Numbered from the stretch's first letter, positions 23,017-37,077 are shown. The stretch is 64,000 nt of DNA from Deinococcus sp. LM3 (GCF_002017875.1 NZ_MUFV01000001.1:2444501-2508500), one strand, 5' to 3'. Translations and numbers: made by a program. The notes: generated by a model not told the origin, from the sequence alone.

Positions 23017-24267
23017 ATGGGCGAAGCAAAACGACGTAAACAACTGGGCCTGATGCCCACCGTGCACCCCTTCGACGCGACCATGGACGCGGACGGCACG
23101 CTGACCTTCACGCGCGCCCCCGAGGACGCCGCGCTGCGCGAGCTGATCGCGGGCGCGCTGCGGTTCTCGCAGCCGTACGGGGCCGCGTGGGACAGTCAGT
23201 ACCGCACGCTGCATGTCATGCACGGCCGCGTGGACCGCTTTCTGGAAACCGCCGAGGACGTGCAGTCCATTCCCGTGCCGGCGCTGCGCCGCCTGAGCGG
23301 TGAACTGGCGCTGGGCCGCGTCGGCGAGGGCAGCGAGACCACCGGCCGGTTCCTGCCGGTCGAGGGCGGCGCGGTCCGCCTGCGCGAGGTGCAGCACTCC
23401 GCCGACGGCGTGAAATGGGACGCGTTCCCCGTGAACATGGACCCCCGCCGCGCCATGGAGTTCCTGCTGCAACACCCGGCCGCCACGCTGGGCGGCGAGG
23501 TCGTCGCGACCTACGTGGCCGAGCAGTGGCGTGAGGGTCGCCTGGACATCGACCCGGAACCCCCGGCCGAACTGCTGGACATGCTCGAATCGCTGGCTCG
23601 CGAGTGGCACGGCGACACCGGGCAGGGCTGGCAGGACACCCACCTGGACGCCACCGACGGCGACGACACCGACCCCGTGCCGGTCGCGCGCCGCGTGGCC
23701 TTCGAACTGCGGCAGCCCGCGCCGCTGCAATCCCCGCTGAACATGGCGTTCGCCACGCTGGGCAACGTGGAAGTCACCGTGAACCGCGAGGCCAGCAGCT
23801 ACAGCCTCGACGGCGAAGCCTGGATCTCGTATGCCGACCCGGACGGCGAGGCCCGCGAGGACGCCCTGGACCTCCCGGACTTCCTGGACGTGGAGACCGT
23901 GCCCGTTCAGGTGTTCGCCGACGGCCGGGTGGAATGGGTGGATGAGGACGTGCCCGCCGAGCACGGCGAGCGCCTGCGCGCCGACCTGCTGCTCGAGACC
24001 GGGGCCGGGAACCCGGCCGAGTGGGCGCAGTGGACCCGCGAACTGATCACGCAGACCTTCGAACACGAACTGGTCGTCCCGGAAGACGCCGAGCTGCCCG
24101 TGCCCGTCGCGGTGCTGCTGGACATTCCCCTGGACGCCCTGGACGACCCGGACCCGCTGGCGCAGTCGTTCATCGAGTCGGCCATCACCTTCGACGGCAC
24201 CAACTGGCGCGACCTGTACGACGAGGTTCTCCCGGAGGAACTCCGCCCCTTCCTGGACGACAACTGA
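23017..24267 (+). CDS. Acidic hypothetical protein, function unknown
   Basis: The 416-residue acidic cytoplasmic protein starts MGEAKRRKQLGLMPTVHPF, a basic opening shared by several unrelated bacterial proteins. The rest is rich in Asp, Glu and Pro with no membrane segment or motif I know. The ATG at 23017 is preferred to the GTG at 22981. It lies in the leu operon between the exporter and leuD, 70 bases from the former, and may be regulatory or a bystander. Confidence 0.75.
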   Translation: MGEAKRRKQLGLMPTVHPFDATMDADGTLTFTRAPEDAALRELIAGALRFSQPYGAAWDSQYRTLHVMHGRVDRFLETAEDVQSIPVPALRRLSGELALGRVGEGSETTGRFLPVEGGAVRLREVQHSADGVKWDAFPVNMDPRRAMEFLLQHPAATLGGEVVATYVAEQWREGRLDIDPEPPAELLDMLESLAREWHGDTGQGWQDTHLDATDGDDTDPVPVARRVAFELRQPAPLQSPLNMAFATLGNVEVTVNREASSYSLDGEAWISYADPDGEAREDALDLPDFLDVETVPVQVFADGRVEWVDEDVPAEHGERLRADLLLETGAGNPAEWAQWTRELITQTFEHELVVPEDAELPVPVAVLLDIPLDALDDPDPLAQSFIESAITFDGTNWRDLYDEVLPEELRPFLDDN

Positions 24268-24351
24268 CGGTGCCAGCAGCTGACCGTACCGAGACCTGAA
24301 TTCGAACCCGCGTCGGGGCCGCACGCCGCGTCCCGACCGCAAGGAGCACCC

Positions 24352-25969
<1,618 letters not shown>

Positions 25970-25990
25970 CCGCGCCAGGACCACGCGGCC

Positions 25991-26029
25991 GGAAGGGGGC
26001 AGGGGAGACTGGACCTCCTGCCCCCTTCC
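25991..26029. terminator. Terminator-like hairpin after leuB
   Basis: GGAAGGGGGCAGG (25991-26003) and CCTGCCCCCTTCC (26017-26029) form a perfect 13-bp stem between the convergent leuB and the small gene at 26054. No T run. Confidence 0.65.
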
Positions 26030-26053
26030 GACTGCCCCCTGCCGCTGCCCCGG

Positions 26054-26230
26054 TCAGTGCAGGCGTTCGCGTTCCAGTTGCTGGATGCGCCGCTCCAGTT
26101 CCCGCAGGCGGGCGCGGCGACCCGCCCGGCCCAGCTGACCGATCAGAAAGTAGACGAGTGCGCCCACGCCCAGGGTGACACTCAGGACGGTCAGGGCGAA
26201 CAGCAGTTCGGGGAGTCCCAGTGCAGGCAT
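26054..26230 (-). CDS. Small membrane protein (58 residues)
   Basis: The product has one hydrophobic helix (LPELLFALTVLSVTLGVGAL, residues 6-25, continuing VYFLI) and a basic, Leu-heptad C-terminal helix (RLRELERRIQQLERERLH, 41-58). This is the plan of small phage-shock or division-associated membrane proteins with a cytoplasmic coiled coil. TAAGCT lies 6 bases before the ATG, which supports expression. No family is recognised. Confidence 0.7.
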   Translation of the reverse strand: MPALGLPELLFALTVLSVTLGVGALVYFLIGQLGRAGRRARLRELERRIQQLERERLH

Positions 26231-26236
26231 ACCCGC

Positions 26237-26242
26237 AGCTTA
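26237..26242 (-). promoter_or_regulatory. -10 box of a probable leaderless promoter
   Basis: Minus-strand TAAGCT lies 6 bases before the ATG at 26230. Confidence 0.5.
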
Positions 26243-26322
26243 GGAGCCCCGCCGGGCGGGCGTTGCCTCAATTGCCACACGGCCCCTGTTCAGGAACGCT
26301 TCACGCAGCGCATGCTGGGGGC

Positions 26323-26631
26323 ATGAGCGACCCCGCCGTGACCTTTCCCGCCCCGGCCCGCATTCCGTACCCCGGTGGGTGCGTGCTGGAACCCGGCCCG
26401 TACGCGCTGGACTACCTGCTGCGGTGGCGGGCGGACGTGACCGTCCGCGGCACCCTGCACCCGGACACGCCGGTCTTCCCGCTGCTGCGCGCCCTGCTGG
26501 CCGACCCGGCCGCGCACGGCCTGAGCGCCGACGACGCCGGGGCGGCCCGCGACCGGTTCCTGGAACTGGCCGGACAGGCCCTGACGGCCGAAGGTGGGCA
26601 GCGCGCGTGGTTGGAGCGCGAGTTCCGCTGA
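26323..26631 (+). CDS. Hypothetical protein (102 residues)
   Basis: A small soluble protein: FPAPARIPYPGGCVLEPGPYALDYLLRWRADVTVRGTLHPDTPVFPLLRALLADP, then a helical end. No family recognised. CATGCT lies 6 bases before the ATG. It overlaps the start of the MocR gene that follows, which suggests co-transcription. Confidence 0.55.
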   Translation: MSDPAVTFPAPARIPYPGGCVLEPGPYALDYLLRWRADVTVRGTLHPDTPVFPLLRALLADPAAHGLSADDAGAARDRFLELAGQALTAEGGQRAWLEREFR

Positions 26632-28084
26632 CCCCGCCGGAGACGGCCACTCTAGACACGGAGGAGGTCACGCCCGACCTGACGCTCGCGCCGGCCCGTC
26701 CGGGCGAGACGCGGCACGCCCTGGCCGCCCGCACCCTGCGTGAGGCCGTGCTGGACGGCCGCCTGCCCGAGGGAACGCGCCTGCCCGGCCACCGCCGCCT
26801 CGCGCAGCGCCTGGGCGTGTCCCGCAACACGCTGGTGGACGCCCTGACCCAGCTGCACGCCGAGGGCTACGTGCGCCCGCGCGGCCGCAGCGGCACCGTG
26901 ATCAGCGTCCCGGCGCTGCCCGGCCCGAACCGCGTGACTGCCCCGGCCCTGCCGCTGAGCGCCTGGGCGGTCCGCGCGTTGCAGGGGCAGGTGCCGGAGG
27001 CCGGCGGGGACACCTTCGCCGTGGATTTCCGGGTGGGGCAGCCCGTCCCGGACCTGTACCCGGAAGCCGCGTGGACGCAGGCACTGGCCCGCCGCGCCGC
27101 ACAGGTCACGCACGCCCACCCGCACGATCCGCTGGGGCCGCTCGAGACGCGCCGCGCGCTGGCCGCGTACCTGAGTGCCGAGCGGGGCGCGCGCGTCACG
27201 CCGGACATGGTCATGCTGACCGGCGGCACGCAGTCCGCGCTGGACGCCCTGGCCCGCGTGTTCCTGGAACCGGGCCGGCTGGCCGCCGCCGAGGACCCCA
27301 CCTACGCCGGGGCGCGCGCCGCGCTCGCCGCGACCGGCGCGGACGTGACAGGCGTCCCGGTCGACGCCGGGGGCCTGCGCACGGACGACCTGCCCCGCCG
27401 CGCAACCCTGGTGTACGTCACGCCCGGCTGCCAGTACCCCACCGCCGTCAGCCTGAGCGCCGCGCGCCGGCAGGCCCTGATCACCTGGGCCGCCGCCGCC
27501 GGCGCCTTCATCCTCGAAGACGATTACGCCGCCGACCTGCACCTGACCTCGCGGCCACCGCCCGTGCTGCAGGGGCTCGCGCCGGACCGCGTGATCCTGC
27601 TCGGCTCGTTCAGCAAGAGCCTCGCCCCCGTGACCCGCAGCGGATTTCTGGTCGCGCCGCCCGGCGTGCTGCGCGTCCTGACCGGCACCCGCCCCCTGAC
27701 CGACCGCCTGCCGGGCCGTCTGGACGCCCTGGCCCTGGCCGACGTGCTGGGTTCCGGCGCGTACGCCCGCCACCTGCGCCGCGCGCGCGGCACCGTCGCG
27801 CACCGGCAGGAGACGCTGGTCACGGAACTGCGCCGCGCCCTGAGCGGCTGGACGGTCACGCCGGTCGCCTCGGGCCTGCACCTGTACCTGCCGCTGCCGC
27901 CCCCCTGGACCGAGGAACAGGTCCTGCAGCGCGCCGCCGCGCAGGGCGTGGCCCTCAGTCCCGTCTCGCCCCTCGCGGCGGGCGGGCACGCACCGGCCGT
28001 GCTGCTGGCCTTCGCGGGCCTGCCCCCGAGCAGCTGCGGGACGGCGCGCGGCGACTCGGGGCGGCCCTGCGTGATCCGCGTTGA
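26607..28084 (+). CDS. MocR/GntR-type PLP-dependent regulator with an apparent 3' frameshift
   Basis: The product has an N-terminal GntR winged helix (ALAARTLREAVLDGRLPEGT, then RRLAQRLGVSRNTLVDALTQLHAEGYV) joined to an aminotransferase I-like domain with the PLP lysine in LLGSFSKSLAPVTRSGF. PdxR and GabR are of this class. The reading frame breaks near 28028: in frame the end becomes a foreign tail running into the next gene, while a +1 step gives the natural ending PPEQLRDGARRLGAALRDPR and a stop at 28084. One missing G after CCCCCG would explain it. The start is uncertain: GTG 26607 is the first plausible codon, CTG 26628 another. Confidence 0.8.
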
Positions 28085-28152
28085 CCGGCTGGCCCGCCCC
28101 CCGGCCGGGGGCATGAGCGGCAACCCGGCGCGCATTCCCCCGGCCTGCGCGG

Positions 28153-28158
28153 TAGACT
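28153..28158 (+). promoter_or_regulatory. -10 box of a probable leaderless promoter
   Basis: TAGACT lies 7 bases before the ATG at 28166. Confidence 0.5.
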
Positions 28159-28165
28159 GCGCGCA

Positions 28166-28531
28166 ATGCGACTGCTGCTCGCCGCCCTGGCCCTGGTCCT
28201 GACGTTGATGTACTTCACGTTCGGCCTGCGTTTCGGGTATGTCACCCTGACGCCCACCTACCTCCTGAACGCCAGCGGCGAGAACCGCTACGGCCTGAAC
28301 GTCTTCGAGGACCGCAAGATGATCGGCGTGCGCGGCTCCTGCGACGTGCGTTCCGGCACGGCCACCGTGCGCCTGCTGGACCCCAGAGGTGTTCAGGTGG
28401 CCGGTCAGGCCTGCCCGCAAGGGACCTGGGGGCTGAACGTCATGACCACCGGCCCGGAAGGCAGGTACCAGCTGATCGTCGAGTTCTCGAAGTTCACCGG
28501 GACGATGGACCTGAAAGAGGCGCGCGAGTAA
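28166..28531 (+). CDS. Membrane-anchored or secreted hypothetical protein
   Basis: The 121-residue protein opens with a hydrophobic helix (LLLAALALVLTLMYFTFGL) that is a signal anchor or signal peptide. The body is a small beta domain with two cysteines (GSCDVRSGTATVRLLDPRGVQVAGQACPQG) that could form a disulfide outside the membrane. No family recognised. TAGACT 7 bases before the ATG marks its own promoter. Confidence 0.72.
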   Translation: MRLLLAALALVLTLMYFTFGLRFGYVTLTPTYLLNASGENRYGLNVFEDRKMIGVRGSCDVRSGTATVRLLDPRGVQVAGQACPQGTWGLNVMTTGPEGRYQLIVEFSKFTGTMDLKEARE

Positions 28532-28611
28532 CCGCCAGACAGACCCGCCGCCCCGCCTTTCACGATTTTCTCATAGACGCCCTGTCCGGGTCTCGCTAGC
28601 CTGGGGGCTTC

Positions 28612-29037
28612 ATGACCGCCGCCCCCGTCGCCGACCTGCTGCCCGTCTCACCGGACGACCAGCCTGTCGCCGCCGTACTGGAGGGGGTGACTGTCACCTT
28701 CAGCCCGTCCGTGCTGGCCCGCGCGCGCCGCTGGGCGACCTTCTACCCGGCGTCGGACGTGCTGCTGGACCCGCACGGGCACTTCGCGCCGCAGCCGCGC
28801 GACCAGATGAGCGTCAGCGTGCACCTGTACGCCGTGACCCGCCGCCACCTGGACGGCATCCGCCCGGACGAGGGGGCCGTCATGGCTCGCATGCTGACCC
28901 TCACGCAGGTCGGCACTCAGGCGGCGCAGCGCCCCACTGACCGGGAACTGCCCCCGCCAGCGGCCGCCGGGATGGACGACCGGCCGGACACGAACGGGCC
29001 GCCAGACATGAACGATCTGCTGGGCCGCCTCGGCTGA
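28612..29037 (+). CDS. Hypothetical protein (141 residues)
   Basis: An unrecognised soluble protein. Residues about 20-90 look folded (VAAVLEGVTVTFSPSVLARARRWATFYPASDVLLD, then MSVSVHLYAVTRRHLDGI) and the C-terminal 40 residues are Pro/Asp-rich, ending MNDLLGRLG. TAGCCT lies 9 bases before the ATG. The TGA stop is followed at once by a dispersed repeat. Confidence 0.65.
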   Translation: MTAAPVADLLPVSPDDQPVAAVLEGVTVTFSPSVLARARRWATFYPASDVLLDPHGHFAPQPRDQMSVSVHLYAVTRRHLDGIRPDEGAVMARMLTLTQVGTQAAQRPTDRELPPPAAAGMDDRPDTNGPPDMNDLLGRLG

Positions 29038-29168
29038 TACGGATTCCGATTGAATGGCTTGCAAAGCCGTTCAATCCGAGCGGAGCGAGCAGGAGAAAAC
29101 GGGTTCCGGACGTGGAGCTGGCAGATCGGTGGTGTTCCGATCTGTCAGCGAAACAGACGGAATCCGTA
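29038..29168 (+). repeat. Dispersed structured repeat, copy 3 (short form)
   Basis: It runs from TACGGATTCCG, the base after the stop at 29035-29037, to CGGAATCCGTA. Stems are GATTGAATGGCTT (29048-29060) with AAGCCGTTCAATC (29064-29076), and GCTGGCAGATCGG (29117-29129) with CCGATCTGTCAGC (29137-29149). It lies between two convergent genes. This is the best-preserved copy. Confidence 0.92.
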
Positions 29169-29192
29169 GGAGCCCGCCGGGCCACGCGCCGC

Positions 29193-30760
<1,568 letters not shown>

Positions 30761-30764
<4 letters not shown>

Positions 30765-31480
30765 CGGCGGGCCGCCTTCACGGCCGACGCGAAGGTCGGG
30801 TACACGTTCGACAGGTCGTACGCGCCGGCCAGCAGCACGCGCCGGTCACTGGCCGAGGCTCCCAGCGCCTTCACGAACGAGTCGCGGACCGACACGCCGC
30901 CCGCCCCGGCTTCCGGGCTGAGGCCTGCCACGAACAGCGTCCGGGTGGTCCTGGCGCCCAGCAGCTTGCGGGTCACGGTGCCCAGTCCGGCGCGGCCGGG
31001 GTCGTCGAGCAGCGCGCCGTCCGTGAACAGCACCACCACGTCGTTCACCTTCGCGGTCTGCGCGGCGCGTTTCGAGGCCTGGGTCAGTCCGGCCGTGATG
31101 GCGCTGCCGCGCCCGGTGCAGGGTCTGGTGAGCGCGGTCGTGTAGCGCAGGATGTCGGCCCGGGCCATGCGCGCCCCGTTCTTCGAGCTGAACGTGAAGT
31201 CCGCGACGGTCTGCACGCCTTCGCACACGCGCAGCAGGGTCAGGGTGTCGCCGCTGCGCAGCTGGTTGAGCATCACGCTCTGCGCCAGCAGCCGCGCCTG
31301 ATCCGCGTACCGGAAGGCGGGGTTCTTGCTGCTGCCGGTCATGTCCACCGCGACCGTCAGGTGCAGCGGCGGCGTGGACAGCCCCAGCAGCGTCGAGGCA
31401 CTCATGGCCGGAACCGGCAGGGACAGGGTGGACAGCAGGAGCAGGGCGGACAGCAGGGCAGGGGTTACGGGCATGGGCAC
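30761..31480 (-). CDS. Secreted VWA-domain protein
   Basis: The 239-residue protein has a signal peptide or anchor (MPMPVTPALLSALLLLSTLS) and a von Willebrand A fold: LTVAVDMTGSSKN supplies the metal site as DxTxS, a variant of the usual DxSxS, with VVVLFTDGALLDD as the later Asp. Two cysteines (VCEGV and RPCTGRG) may pair outside the membrane. It lies between a class A PBP and a membrane protein on one strand, which suggests a cell-envelope role. Confidence 0.82.
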
Positions 31481-31556
31481 TCCAGGGGGCAGGCGGGCGG
31501 CGCCGCCGGGGAAACAGGGGCAGAAGGAGACAGGGCACAGCGCAAGAGGCGCGCGT

Positions 31557-33704
31557 TCATGGAGCCACCGGGGCCGGATTGCGGGGGTTCAGGCCCGGTA
31601 GCGGCACGGCCGCCCCGGCCACGCGCGTGATGCCGGGCGGCGCCTCCAGGCTGCGGCGGTCGTGCGGCAACTCGCGCAGCAGGGCCACCTCGCGGCAGGC
31701 GGTCTGCTCGCGGTACAGCGTGACCGGCACGCTCTGACGGCCGTCCGGGTCGCCGATCCACACGGCCATGGCGTACTGCGGGGTGACGGCCGCGCACCAG
31801 GTGTCGTTCACGTCGTCGGTCGTGCCGGACTTCGCGCCCAGCGGCATGGCCCGCCCCTGCACGCGCTGGAACAGAGTGGGCCGCAGGAACGGCACGTGGC
31901 TGGCGTCGGTGCTGACGGCGGCGGTCAGCAGGTCGAAGGTCTCGTACGCGACGACCTCGTCCCAGAGCGGCTGGCAGTCCGGGCGGGGCAGCGGCAGTGG
32001 CCGCCCGGCCGTGTCCGTGACCTCGGCCAGCAGGTGCGGGCGGCACAGCAGGCCCCCGCCGGCGAAACTGGCGTACGCGGCCGCCACGTCCAGCGGCGCG
32101 GCCCGGTACGTGCCCAGCGACGGACTGGAGCGGTTGCTGCGGTCCTCCTGATACCCGGCGGCGTCCAGCACGGTACGCAGCGCCTTCTCGCGCGGCGTGC
32201 CGACCTGCACGGCCACGGTGTTCAGGCTCCGGGCGTTCGCCTCGCGCACCGTGACCGCCCGTCCCAGGAACGTGCCGGTGCTGTTCCGCACGGCCTGCGA
32301 ACCGTAACGGGTCGCCTGATCCGTGAAGGCACTCAGCTGCGTCACGCCGTCCCCGAACGCGGCGGCGTACAGCAGCGGCTTGACGGTACTCGCCACCGGA
32401 CGCAGCGCACTGACCGCCCACTGCCGCCCCGCGTCGCTGCTCTGGTTGCCGCCGGTGGAACTGGCGAGCGCCACGATCCCACCGCCCCGCACGTCCACGA
32501 TGGCGGCCCCCTCGGCCACGCCGGTCGGGCGGGGGCCGGTGGCCACGCCGGTCGGGCGGGGGCCGGTGGCACCCTCGCCGGTCACGCGGCGCGTCAGGGC
32601 GGCCTGCGTGGCCGCGTCGACGGTCAGCACGACCCGCCCCACCCGTTTCGGGTCCAGGCCCGCCGCGCGCAGTTCGCGCCGCACGAGTTCCTGCATGGCC
32701 CACACGGGCTCCGGTTCGTTCGTGTAGGCGGGATTGCGGGCGGCCTGCACCACGCGCAGGTCCGTGCCGCTCCCGGCGTACTCGGCCCGCCACAACCGGG
32801 GTTGCAGCGGCGTACTGACCGCCTCCAGGTACTCGCCCTGACCGATCAGCCCACGCGACCGCAGGATCTCCAGCGTAACCAGCTGCTGCCTGCGCATCCA
32901 GCGGAAGCGGGCGGTGGCCGTCTCGGGCGGCGTGGTGTCCGTCACTAGATAACGGCCCGGCGCGGGCAGCAGGCCCACCAGGAACGCGCTCTGCGCCAGC
33001 GTCAGGTCCGCCGGTTCCACCCCGAACACCGCGCGGGCTGCGTCGTACACGCCCTTACGCTGCCCGATCCCGATCCACGGGAGGCTGTTCACGCTCATGG
33101 CCAGCACCTCGCGCCGCCCGTACCGCCACGTGACGACCGGCGCCAGCACGAACTCCGTGGCCTTGCGGGTCAGCGTCAGCAGCGGCCCGCGCCGGTCCGT
33201 GTCGTAATCGAAATGCCCGGCCAGCACGTTGTTCTTCAGCAATTGCATGGTGATGGTGCTGCCACCCGCGCCGCTCAGCAGGGCACGGGGAAGGCGGCCC
33301 AGGTCCACGCCCACGTGCGAGAAGAACCGCACGTCCTCCTTGGCCACGTACGCCAGCAGGAACGCCTCGCTCACCCCGGTCAGCGGCACGCTCAGGGACT
33401 CGCGGCACGGAACGGCGTTCACGGCGTTCCCCGCGCGGCAGTGGTCGATCACGCCCAACGGCTCGCCGCGACGGTCCACGACCTCGACGGGCCGCAGTTC
33501 CGCCCGCAGATTCCACACCCGCCCCAGCGCCCCGGTCCCCACCGCGCCCGCCACGCCCAGCGCGATCATGCCCACAGTCGCCGCGCCCACCCACGCCAGC
33601 GCCGCCCGCAGCACGCGCCGCAGCGTCCACGGCGCGGGCCGCCGCAGGAACGGCGAGCGCGGCCACGGGTTGCGCCACCGCTCCCAGACCCTCAGCATGC
33701 CCAC
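31557..33704 (-). CDS. Class A penicillin-binding protein (transglycosylase/transpeptidase)
   Basis: The 715-residue bifunctional enzyme polymerises and cross-links peptidoglycan. After one membrane anchor (about 35-57) come the GT51 motifs KEDVRFFSHVGVDLGR (about 115) and GGSTITMQLLKN (about 146), then the transpeptidase motifs STVKP (active serine), SLNTV and KSGTTDD (about 614). A tandem 27-base duplication (near 32518-32571) repeats GPRPTGVA. It lies upstream of the VWA gene on the same strand. Confidence 0.93.
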   Translation of the reverse strand: MGMLRVWERWRNPWPRSPFLRRPAPWTLRRVLRAALAWVGAATVGMIALGVAGAVGTGALGRVWNLRAELRPVEVVDRRGEPLGVIDHCRAGNAVNAVPCRESLSVPLTGVSEAFLLAYVAKEDVRFFSHVGVDLGRLPRALLSGAGGSTITMQLLKNNVLAGHFDYDTDRRGPLLTLTRKATEFVLAPVVTWRYGRREVLAMSVNSLPWIGIGQRKGVYDAARAVFGVEPADLTLAQSAFLVGLLPAPGRYLVTDTTPPETATARFRWMRRQQLVTLEILRSRGLIGQGEYLEAVSTPLQPRLWRAEYAGSGTDLRVVQAARNPAYTNEPEPVWAMQELVRRELRAAGLDPKRVGRVVLTVDAATQAALTRRVTGEGATGPRPTGVATGPRPTGVAEGAAIVDVRGGGIVALASSTGGNQSSDAGRQWAVSALRPVASTVKPLLYAAAFGDGVTQLSAFTDQATRYGSQAVRNSTGTFLGRAVTVREANARSLNTVAVQVGTPREKALRTVLDAAGYQEDRSNRSSPSLGTYRAAPLDVAAAYASFAGGGLLCRPHLLAEVTDTAGRPLPLPRPDCQPLWDEVVAYETFDLLTAAVSTDASHVPFLRPTLFQRVQGRAMPLGAKSGTTDDVNDTWCAAVTPQYAMAVWIGDPDGRQSVPVTLYREQTACREVALLRELPHDRRSLEAPPGITRVAGAAVPLPGLNPRNPAPVAP
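32518..32571. repeat. Tandem 27-bp duplication inside the PBP gene
   Basis: Two adjacent copies of a 27-base unit (each containing GGTCGGGCGGGGGCCGGTGG) encode the doubled residues GPRPTGVAT and GPRPTGVAE between the glycosyltransferase and transpeptidase domains. The frame is kept, so this is a linker length change. Confidence 0.8.
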
Positions 33705-33729
33705 GCCCCGTGTTCCCGGCGCAGAACGC

Positions 33730-34014
33730 TCAGCGGACCACGTCCGTCACGCCGGCCGCCGCCGACCGGAACTGCCAGTCACGCGCCACGCTGTTCCACA
33801 GACCCGACAGGCCCACCAGCAGCACCAGCACCGCCCCCAGCGCCGCCAGCGCCGTGACCGCACCCGGCCAGCCCGCACGCGGAAGCGGCGGGCGCGGCGC
33901 GCGGGGAGGCCGGGCGGGCCGGACCCGCCGCGCCGGAGCGGGCGCCGCGGACGGCAGGGGAGGCGTTCCAGGCAGGCCCGACGAGTACGGCCGGGGCTTA
34001 CGCACGAAACTCAT
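33730..34014 (-). CDS. Small Pro-rich membrane protein
   Basis: The 94-residue protein has a basic, Pro/Ala-rich N-terminal half (RPARPPRAPRPPLPRAGW) and one membrane helix (AVTALAALGAVLVLLVGL, about 57-74) followed by about 20 residues probably outside. ATG 34014 is chosen over upstream codons because TATGCT lies 6 bases before it. The PBP gene starts 25 bases downstream, so it may belong to the same envelope operon. Confidence 0.65.
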   Translation of the reverse strand: MSFVRKPRPYSSGLPGTPPLPSAAPAPARRVRPARPPRAPRPPLPRAGWPGAVTALAALGAVLVLLVGLSGLWNSVARDWQFRSAAAGVTDVVR

Positions 34015-34020
34015 GGACAG

Positions 34021-34026
34021 AGCATA
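34021..34026 (-). promoter_or_regulatory. -10 box of the PBP/VWA operon
   Basis: Minus-strand TATGCT lies 6 bases before the ATG at 34014. Confidence 0.5.
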
Positions 34027-34113
34027 CGGGGCAGGCATGAGGGACACATCCCACCAAAGGACGATCAAACGGACGTTAACGCCACTCGCCTGCACCGCTC
34101 CGGCCCAGCAGTG

Positions 34114-35076
34114 TGACAGGGCTTTCAGGATGTTCACTCGGACTAGAGATCAGGACATTCAGGGGTGGATTGAGAAATACCTCAGACTTCCTGTGAAAAT
34201 CCCTCTGATCCTGCGCCCGAATTCCTGTTTCCAGCCAGTTGGTCTTCAGAGGCCGGGTGATCTGAAAACGCATTTTCGGGGGAATCCCGTTGGTCCCCAG
34301 ATCGCTGGATCTTACTTGGCAACCTTGTTGCGTTCGGCAATCGCTTTGGCCAGTTTGGGATCAAAGAACCGAGCCGTGCTGGAAAACAGTTTCGTCCACG
34401 TCGCCCGGTCTACCACACCGGACGGCGCCAACCCGTTGGTACTCTGGAAAGCAATGACGTTGGCTTCAGTCACTGGTCCAAACCAACCGTCACCGCCCGC
34501 GCCCCGCGCTACTTTCGATACGTCCATAAGTCGATTCTGCAGCGCTACGACATCAGCTCCATTCATTCGAGGAGTCGAGAGGCGCAGTGTGCGCCGGAAC
34601 GCAGGCGCGGTCACTGCGCTGCTGGCCGTCACATCCAAAAACACGAGGGTTGACCCCGGACGGTTGGGAAACGGCGCGACCATGACTTTGACGTACCCGC
34701 TGGGCATCTGAATCCAGTTGTAGACGTAGGCAGGGTCGTCGTCGCTGCGCCAGCCACCGTACAGGTTCAACCCGCTGACGCTCAGCAGTTGACGGGTCAG
34801 GGTTGAACTTCCGTCAGCAGCCACGCAGCGGCGGTTGGCCGTGCCCAGCAACTGGAACGGAGAAGGACACGGGCGGATGACGCCGTTGAGATTCACGGCA
34901 ACGGCATTGGCTGCCCGGTCAACATCGGCGGGTGAGGTGGCCGCCAGCACACCGCCCCACAGCAAGGCACACACGGGCAGGAGGAAGCGGCTCATAGGTT
35001 ACATGTAGCACGACTGGACAGGTCGCACACCCGAAAGTCAGCGTGCACCCCACGCCCTGACAGGGCTTTCAGAATG
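34114..35076. repeat. Direct repeat pair around the peptidoglycan-binding gene
   Basis: TGACAGGGCTTTCAG occurs at 34114-34128 and at 35058-35072 (followed by RATG in both), on either side of the gene at 34312-34995. The enclosed stretch is less GC-rich than its surroundings. The gap 34015-34311 shows no other feature. Confidence 0.6.
34312..34995 (-). CDS. Secreted protein with a peptidoglycan-binding domain
   Basis: The 227-residue protein has a signal peptide (MSRFLLPVCALLWGGVLAA), an unknown middle domain with two cysteines (RPCPSPF, NRRCVAADG) and a C-terminal PG_binding_1-like domain (MNGADVVALQNRLMDVSKVARGAGGDGWFGPVTEANVIAFQ, about 143-190). It should sit in the cell wall. Base use is less GC-rich than its neighbours and it is bracketed by a 15-bp direct repeat, so transfer is possible. 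Confidence 0.8.
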   Translation of the reverse strand: MSRFLLPVCALLWGGVLAATSPADVDRAANAVAVNLNGVIRPCPSPFQLLGTANRRCVAADGSSTLTRQLLSVSGLNLYGGWRSDDDPAYVYNWIQMPSGYVKVMVAPFPNRPGSTLVFLDVTASSAVTAPAFRRTLRLSTPRMNGADVVALQNRLMDVSKVARGAGGDGWFGPVTEANVIAFQSTNGLAPSGVVDRATWTKLFSSTARFFDPKLAKAIAERNKVAK

Positions 35077-35226
35077 GTCGTGCGGCGTGGAGGTCGGCCT
35101 GGGCGGATGAAGGCGCGCTGGGAAAGACATCTGGGTCGCGGTGGGAAGCGGAAGCTGCTAGTGTTTTCCTGAAACCCTTTTCACAATCTGCGCCTGCCTG
35201 TTCCGGCCCACTTCTGGAGGTTCCGC

Positions 35227-37077
<1,851 letters not shown>

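Noticed and set aside
34076..34364. Short minus-strand frames in the gap after the peptidoglycan-binding gene
   Set aside because: They cross the likely 3' region of the real gene and show no plausible protein pattern.
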